From Anoplolepis gracilipes (lineage: Eukaryota > Arthropoda > Insecta > Hymenoptera > Formicidae): a stretch of 64,000 nt of DNA. Of the stretch, positions 37,781-48,300 are shown in pieces. The position numbers and the translations under genes are program-made. Numbering within the stretch: position 1 is the first letter of the stretch; every line of letters begins with the position of its first letter. The notes beneath the pieces were generated by a model. The model was not told the origin of the DNA and ran no database searches. It saw nothing but the letters and a program-made list of their open reading frames with translations. The stretch spans positions 4,740,001-4,804,000 of the forward strand of contig NC_132981.1 in assembly GCF_047496725.1 (NCBI RefSeq), given 5' to 3'.

Positions 37781-37792
37781 GCCACCTAGTGG
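37781..37792 (-). promoter_or_regulatory. CTCF-like core motif (right arm)
   Basis: GCCACCTAGTGG on the plus strand is CCACTAGGTGGC on the minus strand, the same 12 bases as in the left arm and pointing toward it. Confidence 0.35.
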
Positions 37793-37796
37793 CTAG

Positions 37797-39636
37797 TTTG
37801 AATGAAATTTTGAATATATAATATATTGCATTATTAATAAAAATTAATAAGAAGAATTTGTAAATTGATTATGAAGATATAATAAATAATATTTTTGTAA
37901 TAAATAAATATTAAAATATTAAAGTGCATTTAATAAAGTAATTTTTAAAAGTAATGATGGAAATAAATAGAAGTAATAATAAAATATTTGTCCTATTCTT
38001 TCTCTGATAGAAAAACACACATAATATACATATATAGAATTAAATAATATATAGTTATAACAAAAAATGTGACAAATTTCTATAATAGTATGACAAATTT
38101 CTAATATATAGATGAGTTTTATATAAATATATTCAAAACACAATAAATTTTTATATATTTTTCACTACCAATTTACATTCAGTTATATAATAAATTCAGT
38201 TATCTAATATAAATATACGTGTGTTCACAACAGAGATTTCTATTTTTCATACAAATAATGTTAACATCATTGATATAATTGTTAGAATAATGTATATCAT
38301 TTATTATAATGAATATAATGAATATTATTATAATGAGGATATAATAAGGAATAAAATCGTTGTACACAGTTGTACAGCAAGTTATAAGATTGCAGTGATT
38401 AAAGTATTTTACGCATATTATATGTATTTTGTAACCGCGTTTTACGTACACGCTTTAAAGGGCGTTAAATGTATCGAATTATAATATCATTTTAATTAAG
38501 GAATTTTACGTATCTTAGAATCACTTGACATATTTTAATGTCAAATTTGATCATAGTATAATGCGTATTTATTACTTTTAGCGCGAGGAGAAAGAGGCAG
38601 AGAGAGCATACTCTTTTATTTCCTTGACGTCACGCGTTGCGTAGTAAGAGAGGAGTGACCGCGTACAGCGTACGTGACAGTGGTGAGCCGTGAGTCATTC
38701 ATTCCGACTTTGACCCGACAGGCGCACGTGTTATTATTCCAACGCCGGTGCCGGCACGTGCATCTTGCGTTTGCGTTTGCGTTCGGTCACCTCGAGGTTG
38801 AGCGTGTTGTCAACGTTTTTCGCGATAATAATACATACGATAATATTACGCGATAAATCTTAATATGTTAAAATACGTCTAAAATGATTAATCCAAAATA
38901 CGGAAATAATAACAATGACATATTCGACTTTGGTGACGTATTATAGCGCGCTATTAATTTATATTCTCGGTTTCGTCTCGTAATCGCAATCGTTATCGTA
39001 TTTTCAGTCATATAATATCTTGATTTCGATCATGAAATTGTTGCCGAGAATTATTTGATGCCGACTAACAATAAATGGAATTCTTTCAGCGTTACTTTCC
39101 AGTGAGAAATAATTGATTGAAAAAAGACGTTAATGAATCGATGTCGACATTTATTACACTTATTATATAATGAACAAAACATTGTCCGACAACAAACGAA
39201 AATTATGTTAATGGTATGAACGATGATTATTTGTGAAAAAATATAAATAATAGAAATCTCTTATTTTTAATAATTTCTTTTAAATAATAGTATATAATAT
39301 ATACAATATACATACTACATATACCTAATTGTTATCCATAACATAGATTAAAATAAAAAAAAGATTACGTACAGCTAAAATAATATGTAATAAAATATAT
39401 TAATAATATTTTCATGTATTTTATTTTCAAATCCACAATCGTGGATTTAGCACGGATATGAACCAATCGGTTCTTTTATCGATTGTTTTACTGGCATTGA
39501 AAAATGTTCCAATAAACTATCTAGTCTGTTCGCTCTAAGATAGATGGCGGTAGCGCATAAATCTACGTGTCACATGATAGTAATGCTAAGCTCACGGCGT
39601 ACATAAATGGATGCAGAATTCTTTCTACATATATTT
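37797..39636. other. Intergenic DNA between U6 pair and LRPAP1
   Basis: Apart from the CpG-rich island at 38.6-38.8 kb, I see only AT-rich sequence with short ORFs of no recognisable content. Confidence 0.5.
38600..38830. promoter_or_regulatory. CpG-rich promoter-like island without an assigned gene
   Basis: It contains a perfect CRE (TGACGTCA, 38625-38632) and two E-boxes CACGTG (38725-38730, 38755-38760) in CpG-rich sequence flanked by AT-rich DNA. It lies about 1 kb upstream of the LRPAP1 start codon and could be its distal promoter or a non-coding first exon, but no clear donor was found. Confidence 0.4.
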
Positions 39637-39691
39637 AATTGACCAATCAGGACAAAAGGAGCAAAGATTTCTTTGTCCTGATTGGTCAATT
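39637..39691. promoter_or_regulatory. Inverted repeat with two opposed CCAAT boxes
   Basis: A perfect 20-bp inverted repeat (39637-39656 and 39672-39691) separated by 15 bases. Each arm contains gaccaatcag, an NF-Y-type CCAAT box, so the two boxes face each other. It lies about 125 bases upstream of the LRPAP1 start codon, within the likely promoter. Confidence 0.6.
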
Positions 39692-39815
39692 CAATGCTAC
39701 TCTACCTCACAAGAATTTCTGAATTCACGCATTCCATAAATTTTACTATTATATCTGTAGAAATATCGTTACAGTGTTGACGTGTCTCTGATCATTTTTG
39801 GATAAAATATAAAAA

Positions 39816-40534
39816 ATGATTGTTCTAAACGTACAATGTATTTTGTTAATAAACTTGAGTCTGCTATCAATTCATACTAGTGTAGGAGAAAATAAATACT
39901 TTGCTGAGGCAAATAAACCTAAACATGTAGACTCTTCGCAGTCTTCAATTTCTCTCAGGGACTTGGATAAACCATTTAGGATGGCAAAATTAAACATACT
40001 TTGGGTTAAAGCGAAAAATGTAAGTTACATAATTGAGAAATGAAAATTATAAAATGGAATTAAAAAGAAAAAAATATATATACAAAATTTCTTTTTATTT
40101 TAGCGTTTGACAGACATTAAACTACAGTCAATCTTTAGTGATCTGAAGATTCATGACAAAGAAGAAATTGCATACAAGCATTTCAAATCTGATGGAAAAG
40201 ATCCTGAAGGCTTGGAAGAAGCACATTTAAGAAAGAAGCTTATTGGTAATTTTGTATTAGTTTGTTTTTATTTTCTTTGTCTTTGATAGAATTTTAATCT
40301 CACATAATCTTATTTCATTGCAGGAATAATGAGCACATATGATTTACTGGAACATTTTGCTGAAACGGAAGATCCAAAATTACTTAAGAAACATAAAGCA
40401 CTGAATGATGGTAGTAATTATGTTGCCAAAGATATATTTAAGGATATAAGACTAAACAAATTATGGGCTAAAGCTGAAATGGCTGGTTTTACCGGTATAC
40501 ATATTTTATATAAACTGTAAAAATAACTTGTATA

Positions 40535-40579
<45 letters not shown>

Positions 40580-41546
40580 TTTTGTATCTTAGATGAAGAA
40601 CTAGAAACTTTAAAACAAGAATTCCACCATCATCAAGAAAAAGTGGATGAATACATGAGTTTATTAAAAGAACAGTCTGGGGATTCAGAAAAATCTGAAA
40701 GTTAGTCTTTTTTTACAGATAGAGTTTATTCTATTTTTATATTTCATATGTTCATTAAACATTTTTATGTTAAGATATGTTACATCTTAAATCAGAAAAA
40801 TGGAATCTGTTAGAAGAAGAGGAGGAACTATCTAATAATTTACCAAATAAGAAATTAAGTCACATGGAAAAAACAAATTTACTTCGGTACATATGTTGTA
40901 ATATTTTATGTGTATGGACTCTTGTAATAATTGTAAGTTTTATTATTATTTCTATTTCAGGGAAAAACATTTGGAATTGAGAAATGCATTTGATCGCTTA
41001 GACAGACTTACTGCAAAAGGACCAAATCATAGAGATTTTATAGAACCCAAAGTACAAGGACTGTGGAAAATTGCATTAGAAGCAAAATTTTCTCCCGAAG
41101 AATTAGCATCTTTAAAGGTATAATAACAATAATAACAGTAATAATTACAATCTAATTTTTAATATTTTTTGTTATTTTATACACATTGTAATAATAATTA
41201 GTTGCAAAATAATAATCATAACTTTGTTATTTTTATTGAAAGAACTATTAGTAACATTTTTTTGTTCATAAGTTAGATTGCAAATAAATTTGACATGCAT
41301 ATTAATTATGTTAATATGTGCAGTAATATTAACTTTGTGTTACAGGAGGAACTTTTGCATTATGAATCAAGGTTACTTAAACTGCGACATCTGCATTCTG
41401 AAGAAGCTTTGGAAGCAGCGCGAAAAGGACAACTCCACGATTTAAATTCAACTACCGAACAACACATAAAAAAACATGTTAGAACAGTACAAAAACTTCA
41501 TACAGATCTAGAAAACAAAATCATGCAGAAACATACAGAATTGTAA
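39816..41546 (+). CDS. LRPAP1: LDL-receptor-related-protein-associated protein (RAP)
   Basis: ER-resident chaperone that blocks premature ligand binding to LDL-receptor-family proteins and escorts them out of the ER. The 364-residue model has seven exons: 39816-40019, 40104-40245, 40324-40494, 40593-40700, 40775-40886, 40961-41117, 41346-41546; all phases agree. It has a signal peptide (MIVLNVQCILLINLSLLSIH), then three helical RAP repeats: FRMAKLNILWVKAKN, DIRLNKLWAKAEMAGF and VQGLWKIALEAKFSPEEL mark equivalent helices. The C-terminus ends QKHTEL, an ER-retrieval signal like the vertebrate HNEL. Length is close to the human protein (357). The intron 40495-40592 is only 98 bases and mostly (TA)n. 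A poly(A) signal AATAAA lies at 41642-41647. It is convergent with B4GALT7, the stop codons being about 430 bases apart. Confidence 0.95.
40538..40578. repeat. (TA)n microsatellite in LRPAP1 intron
   Basis: About 40 of the 98 bases of the intron are an uninterrupted TA run. Confidence 0.95.
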
Positions 41547-41641
41547 GAAGGTAAGAAGATAGATATTTGCCATTTACAAAATATCAAAAAATGTACAATT
41601 TATTAAAAATATAATATATAATCAAAAAAAGATTATTATGA

Positions 41642-41647
41642 AATAAA
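41642..41647 (+). terminator. Poly(A) signal of LRPAP1
   Basis: AATAAA about 96 bases after the TAA stop. Confidence 0.5.
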
Positions 41648-41870
41648 TTAAATAATTAATTGTAAAAATGTTTATATTCAAATAAATTGTTAATTAATCT
41701 TGTTAGCAATAATTTTTATAAAATAATATTTTTGAGTAGAAAGTTTTGATAAATTTTTTTATACCATATATAAAGTATTAAAATATATTATTATGAATCT
41801 CATTTGTGTAATATAAATTGAATCTCTCACAATAGAGTATGTGTGAATAAGAAAAACTATAGGGAACTGT

Positions 41871-41876
41871 TTTATT
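41871..41876 (-). terminator. Poly(A) signal of B4GALT7
   Basis: TTTATT on the plus strand (AATAAA on the minus), about 100 bases past the B4GALT7 stop. Confidence 0.5.
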
Positions 41877-41975
41877 TTTACCTAAGTCAAATACATAACA
41901 GATGGAAGAATTGTGAATGTGTTGTTTGGATACATTTATAGTATTTTAACTATAATTAAATTACTAGCATTATAG

Positions 41976-43344
41976 TTATAATCGAGTGGCAAGTTTACTA
42001 ATAATGGTCTTCTTTTTCTCTCTTGATCTCCCTTGATCCTTTGATCCGACTAGTTTTTCACATTCACACCAAGGTGTGCTTGATTTATCACACTGCAGAG
42101 AGATGTTGATTATTGTTAAAGGAATATCCGATATAGTCATCTTAATTGTATCCAGTATTTTATACGAGACATTGTTCAAGCCAGTCTGCCGATCTCGTTT
42201 TCTAGTAACTTCTCGTTGATTATAACACTTTGTTGTATCTCTCTTTCTATGATTTCTGTCGTGTATATGTCTGTAATATATTAGTTTATGATATAATAGT
42301 TCCATATATAACGATTAGCAAACTCTGATGTCACAATTTGTTCATTTTACAGCTTATGACACATGTAATATTTGATGTTCTTTCAATAAAACAACACTCA
42401 CTTAAATGTATTGTGCACTCCTGTTGATATATTTTGTGGCCGATTAGGACTTAGGCCAGCTTCTTTCAGTCTAAGATAAAATTCATCATCTTCCAGCCCC
42501 CATCCCCAATATTTGTTGGACATACCGTTTACTTGTATAAAATGCTCCCTGCAAAAGCACATATATTAACATATGCTCTTTACTAAGCTAGTCAGTATAT
42601 ATTATGAGCATGTTTTCTAGCAAGGTTTAAAGCATACCTTTTAATGAGCAGTATACCACCAATAAAGGAATTGTAATGATATCGGGGATGTAAATCTGGC
42701 GATGATATGTGATATGGCCTTGTACTTGGATATGCATACGATAACTGATCATTCATAGGCAATAGATCTACATCATGCATTGCAATGTAATCAAATGTTT
42801 TCTCTGTTTCAAAGAACCCTACATTTATAAGAGATGCTCGATTGAATCTGTATCTATCCATCTGGAGAACACAATGTGAAAATAACTTAAAAAGAATGCT
42901 TCTATTGCTCCCAATCTTTGTTTACGTATTTCTATTATATTACCTGATTTAATACAAATATATGATAATTTATGTTTTGCTTGTCTAAAAATTTCTGCAT
43001 ATGTGGTACAAACATTAGCAGTTCCTCAAAACGATCTCTAAATGGCACCAGTATAGCTAATTGATGCTCAAATTCTTTTTTATGTCCATTAATCTCATCA
43101 GTTAATTGCTTGACATGTTGACTTGATTGTACATTTGTGTCACACTTGCACTCATCTGAAATAATAACATTTTGTATTAATTCTTGATATTTGAAAAAAA
43201 TATTACTTTTGAATTATTATTTTAATATATCAGTGACTTACCAATGCTAATAGGAGCAATGCTGATTATACATGATGTGATAAAGGTGATCAAGATGCAA
43301 GCAAAGATATATTTAAACCTTACACTTTTCCAAATATTATCCAT
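41976..43344 (-). CDS. B4GALT7: Xylosylprotein beta-1,4-galactosyltransferase 7
   Basis: Golgi type II membrane enzyme that adds the first galactose to xylose in the glycosaminoglycan-protein linker (UDP-Gal donor, Mn-dependent). The 326-residue model has five exons: 43242-43344, 42944-43155, 42638-42861, 42402-42548, 41976-42270; phases agree. It has a short cytoplasmic N-terminus, a membrane anchor at about residues 12-33 (IFACILITFITSCIISIA), then LAILVPFRDRFEELLMFVPH, the metal-binding DVDLLP motif, HYNSFIGGILLIKREHF and the catalytic WGWGLEDDEFYLRLKEAG. HNTFKHIHDRNHRKRD follows. All hallmark motifs are intact and the length matches the family (about 320-330). Its 5' end faces that of alpha-catenin; the start codon is about 0.9 kb from the alpha-catenin promoter, which suggests a shared divergent control region. 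Confidence 0.95.
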
Positions 43345-44236
43345 ACTGAATAATCTTTATGGAAAGAAAATCTCATAAAATATAAAATATATGAGCATTA
43401 ATTAACAGACAAAATTGTTTTGTTCTATTTTAATAATTTTTCTTCAATGGCACTTTTGCTTTGGAAAAAGCTATTTCTTCATATTTCAAAAGACTTCTTT
43501 CTATATGCTTTACTATTACTAGATAATTATAATATATTCAGTCACACTCAGAACAGTGGAAGCAGGGAGATATAAATAAAGATAATAATGTAATCCTCAG
43601 TCTCTCCAATCTTTAAATTATACTCTTGCAATTATTGGTTAATAATGCAAATTTATGAATGAATATTGCAACGTGAAAGTATTATTGCAAGGTATTATTG
43701 CAAAATCTTTTTAAAGATATATCAAGAAAGATTTATTCTGGCAATCGGTTTCGCATCGTTTCTGCCTTTTCCGTTTTACATGTACACATGAATTATTTAT
43801 TCAACAGAGCTCCTTCGTCGACGAAAGGTTCATCGAAAATGTAACACGTCTCCCGTGAACTCGTGAGCATTGTTTATCTTGCACATACATGTAACTTTTG
43901 TGCGTTACGTCTTGTCAACGCTCGCCTTAGCGAGCGATTTATGTCATCTCGCGGAAAGATCTGTCACTGTGACTTGACAATTCGCGAATCCTTATATCTT
44001 GGATCACCTCGCACCGACTCGCACGTTCTTCGTGCACATCCTACGGACTACGGATATGTTCTGAAAATTCCCGATGACAACTAGAGAGGTCTGTTCGTTT
44101 TGCTTACACTTTGTGTCTCTCAGATTCTTTCTCTTTCTCGGGTGCGCATGCGCAAAGAACTGGCCTCGCCTAAATGATAACCGAGGGAGCAGGCGCGTCG
44201 ATTCCTCGCCTCGAGCCTCGGGCCTGGCGGAAATAA
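43345..44236. other. Divergent upstream region of B4GALT7 and alpha-catenin
   Basis: AT-rich near B4GALT7 and CpG-rich from about 43800. The B4GALT7 5' UTR and transcription start must lie here but cannot be placed. The short ORFs at 43863-44297 fall in the CpG-rich part and are open on both strands, which is expected by composition. Confidence 0.5.
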
Positions 44237-44263
44237 TGACGTCAGAAACTCGAGGCATATAAG
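44237..44263 (+). promoter_or_regulatory. Alpha-catenin core promoter: CRE and TATA-like box
   Basis: TGACGTCA at 44237-44244 is followed by a TATA-like gcatataag at about 44255-44263. Transcription would start near 44290, leading into a non-coding exon whose donor is gtaatt at 44450. Confidence 0.5.
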
Positions 44264-44289
44264 TGAAGAGCGAGATGCCAATGGGGTGA

Positions 44290-44449
44290 TACATCATCAG
44301 AAACTCGGATTTTCCCGTAGTTGAAGCCTGTTCATTACGTTTAATGCTGCCAATTTTTCTCGAGATATTCCTACGTTTCGCGCGAGCGAAAAGTTGCTGT
44401 TAACGGTGGGAAAATAATCGCGCCAGCCGAAAGCTCCATTTTGATGCAG
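44290..44449 (+). other. Non-coding first exon of alpha-catenin (candidate)
   Basis: CpG-rich segment ending ccattttgatgcag before a donor at 44450. It would splice to the acceptor at 45325, 22 bases upstream of the alpha-catenin ATG. The 5' boundary is approximate. Confidence 0.5.
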
Positions 44450-45347
44450 GTAATTTAGATTCGTGTTCTTCCCCAAATTCCCTTTCTCTCATTCTTGTGT
44501 GTTACCTTCGGCCGTATATACCCATGTGCCATTAGCCGTGTACAAAAGACGTTTTCCTCGGAATCAAATAGAATCAAATTTAATTGTTGTTGGAACTTGT
44601 GGGATTCACAGGTCGCATAATCGAGCGTAGAACAACGAGAGTATACCGTTATTAGTCACAGTTGTTCAGTTTCTCGTTACAAGTTCTGGCCGTTAAACTC
44701 AGAGTACGGTACACGATATTTACATTTGACACATTAGACGAGTAGCGTAAATATTTCAATTGGGTAATTTCGAGTTTTGGATTGTGTCACTTATTCGCAA
44801 AATCGATAAATATTGAATTTTTCTAATTTCGTACATCCTTTCGGATATTTCCAAAAAGTGGGAGGGCAAAATTAAATATAGGTGAGGTGTGTAAGTGTAA
44901 GAATAGAGACTAGTGTCTGAAAATATCTAATACTTTCTTCATACTTGTGATTAATCAATATGAAAAGCTGAATATATATTAGTCTCATTCTAAATTATCT
45001 ATTTTTTAAATAAAATTAAATAAAAGCAATTACATCTTTAAAATTATGAAATTTATGACAGATAATTATAATAAAAGGAACAACTTATAAAAAATGCATG
45101 AGCAAGTTATTAAATTTTTTTCTAAAAAAGAGTGTTATCTATTATATCTATTATATATGGCTACTATTTTGTACATAATTAATAGAAATCAATTTTAGCT
45201 TTATGTGCTAAGAATTAATTTCAGAAATATTTTATATCTGTAATACTCTGCATAATTTAACATATTGAAAACTTAAAAGAAACTAAAATACTTCAGATAT
45301 GCATAAAAATTTTATGTAATTATAGGTTTAATATTGATATCATAAAC

Positions 45348-48300
45348 ATGTCTGATCACTTTGGGCCAATTACTTTGAAATGGGATCCCAAAAACTTGGA
45401 GATACGGACTATGTCTGTAGAGAAGACGTTAGAGCCATTAGTGCTTCAAGTTACCACATTAGTGAACACAAAAGGTCCCAGCAAGAAAAAGAAAGGAAAA
45501 TCGAAGAGGGCTAGCGCGCTTGTTGGAACCGTAGAAAAGGCAACTTCTAATTTTATTGAAAAAGGTGAAAAGATTGCTTATGAAAATCCAGACATTACAG
45601 CAGAAATGTTAAGTGCTGTAGAAGAAGTGAGGAAAACAGGTGCTGCAATGAGCATTGCTGCCAGGTATAACAATTTATTATATTTATAATTATATATAAA
45701 ATAGTGAATATGAATATGAATTGTGTGACATTATATGTTCATTTAACATGGAAATCATTTATACAGGGAATTTTCTGAGGATCCATGCTCGTCATTGAAA
45801 CGCGGTAACATGGTGCGCGCTGCAAGGAACTTATTGTCGGCAGTGACGCGTTTGCTTATTCTAGCGGACATGGTGGATGTTCACTTGCTCTTGAAATCGC
45901 TGTACGTCGTAGAAGATGATTTGAAAAAGTTGAAAAACGCCTCCTCTCAAGGCGAATTAATTCAAAATATCAAGGAATTTGGTAGAAATGCCGCCGAATT
46001 GATTCACCAGGCGGCCAAGCGTCAGCACGAATTAAAGGATCCGCAGCTTAGAGATGATTTGGCAGCTGCACGAGCTGTCCTGAAGAAACATTCTACCATG
46101 CTGCTCACTGCGTCAAAGGTGTACGTGCAGCATCCCGACTTGGCGGCGGCCAAAGCGAATCGTGATTATGTGCTAAAACAGGTGTGCGAGGCCGTGAACA
46201 CGATAAACGATGTTGCTCAAGGAAAAACTCCGCCCGACAGCCAGCATCCTTACGAAGGTCCTGGCGAGTTGGCCGCAGCATTGGATGACTTTGACGAGAG
46301 AATGGTGATGTCTCCGCTCGCATACAACGAGGTTCGCACGCGGCCGAGTCTCGAGGAGAGATTGGAAAGTATTATCAGCGGGGCCGCATTGATGGCGGAT
46401 TCGTCGTGCACTAGGGATGAACGTAGAGAGCGCATCGTTGCTGAATGTAACGCGGTCAGACAAGCGCTTCAGGATCTCTTGAGTGAATACATGAACAACG
46501 TGAGTAGAGATAATATACAAAAAGAAAAAAGAAATATGCGAATATATAATAATGTAGCATTGACATTATAGCAAAACAGATGTGAAAGGAGCATAAAGAT
46601 ATTTTTTATTAAATAAATACGACAGAGTAGATACGAATGTATCAACTGTAGCATCATAATTAAAATAAGAGAGTAGTTTGATGCTAATTACGTGTAATTG
46701 GACTTGGATGGATAGATTAAATTTATTTTTTCTCTTGAATTTTGGTTCCTTGAATAAAGTGCTAGATTAATGCATTAAATAATGATAATTCGAGTATCAG
46801 TTGAAGTAAAACATATTAATTTTTTTTTTCGAATATATAGAAAATAAATACGACTCCATAAACGACAATACTATTGTGTTGCTCTGACATAAAGCACTTA
46901 TTATAAAGCACTTATAGTTTGGAACTTTACAATCAATGTTATACAATAAATAAATGATATTTATTCTAAGATTTTTAGTTTATTTTAAAAATTTTATTTC
47001 TGTTTTTCACATTGTAAAATTTCACACGATACAGTCAATTATGCATAAAACATTTATTCTTTATAATTATTGAATCTTCTATTGATTTGTTTTTGTTGGT
47101 GATGGCCAGTTACAGCGTGCTCGGGGTGGGAAACGGGTAAATATGCGAGAAGTAATCTTACATTTTCTTTGTATTTTTGTTGCATATTTATTAAAAAATT
47201 AAATACTTTTTCTCTATGGGTTTTTTAATACGCATATACACGTTATTTTAGATTTCTTACACACTACCAATGCATATTTTTTATTCACAGTAACCAGCAC
47301 TAATCATTAGATTATTAGCTGTGTACCCACACTGTTTGTTTTAATAACTAGTTTTCTAATTTTGTTCTACACTATTATATATAAATATTAAGTAACTAAT
47401 ATATATTACTTGGCAATATAAAATTAAAAATCTAATTGCAATATAAAATGCAAGGAGCAAAATAATGGATTAGCATAATTGTAGAGAATTAGAATGTGCT
47501 GTACATATAATTATACATATAATTTATTACTTTTATTTTATACACACACATATATACATCATGTTTCAGAAGCCACTTTTTACATTTAGAAATTTGAATT
47601 AATTTTGAGATCAATCTTCTCTTAAAGGAAAAAAACTCATTTAAAAACATTATTTATTTCATCTTGAATTTAAATAGAAAATGAATTTTTACTCTATTTA
47701 CATATAAAAAACAGCATTTATATTTTTAATCATTTGTAACAAAAAATAATAGTTTTTTGACTTATTTTGTTAAATATTGATTTTAAATTTAAAGAATGCA
47801 GTAAGTAAAAAATGGCTTAGCACATATCTCTGACATACTTTGTATATATTTAATTTGTAAATAACGTTGGTTTCGTATGCTGCTAAAAATCATGATCAAT
47901 CATCATTATTTAATATTTTAGAGAAAACATTTTACATATATTTAACATTTATTTTTATAATCTTATTTATATTTTTTTCTATAATAATATGTTCATTTTT
48001 TTCTGTAATATGGAACGGATTTAAACTAACAATAACAATATCTAATATTAAGCAATCATTTATAGATGTAAAGTACAAAAATACTTTATCAAATTTATAC
48101 AAAATTAATCGATAACATATGTTGGCAGATGGGAGTCAAGGAACAATCTGAAGGTTTAGAGAGAGCGATAGACCACATGTGCAGAAAGACCCGTGATCTT
48201 CGCAGACAATTGCGCAAAGCTGTTGTGGATCACGTGTCAGATAGTTTTCTGGAAACGAGTGCGCCATTACAGGCCCTGTACGAAGCAGCGGAAAAAGGTT

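Larger units (their letters stand above)
36795..37796. repeat. Inverted duplication carrying the two U6 genes
   Basis: Left arm about 36795-37045 and right arm about 37560-37796 are inverted copies including the CTCF-like motif, promoter, U6 and about 25 bases past the terminator (gctcccag(t/c)tagtttagata). They are nearly identical. The spacer of about 510 bases contains (GA)n and (TA)n tracts. Confidence 0.9.

Noticed and set aside
47867..48115. 82-codon hydrophobic ORF in the alpha-catenin intron
   Set aside because: Composition is I/F/S/N-rich as expected from AT-rich DNA, with no splice context.
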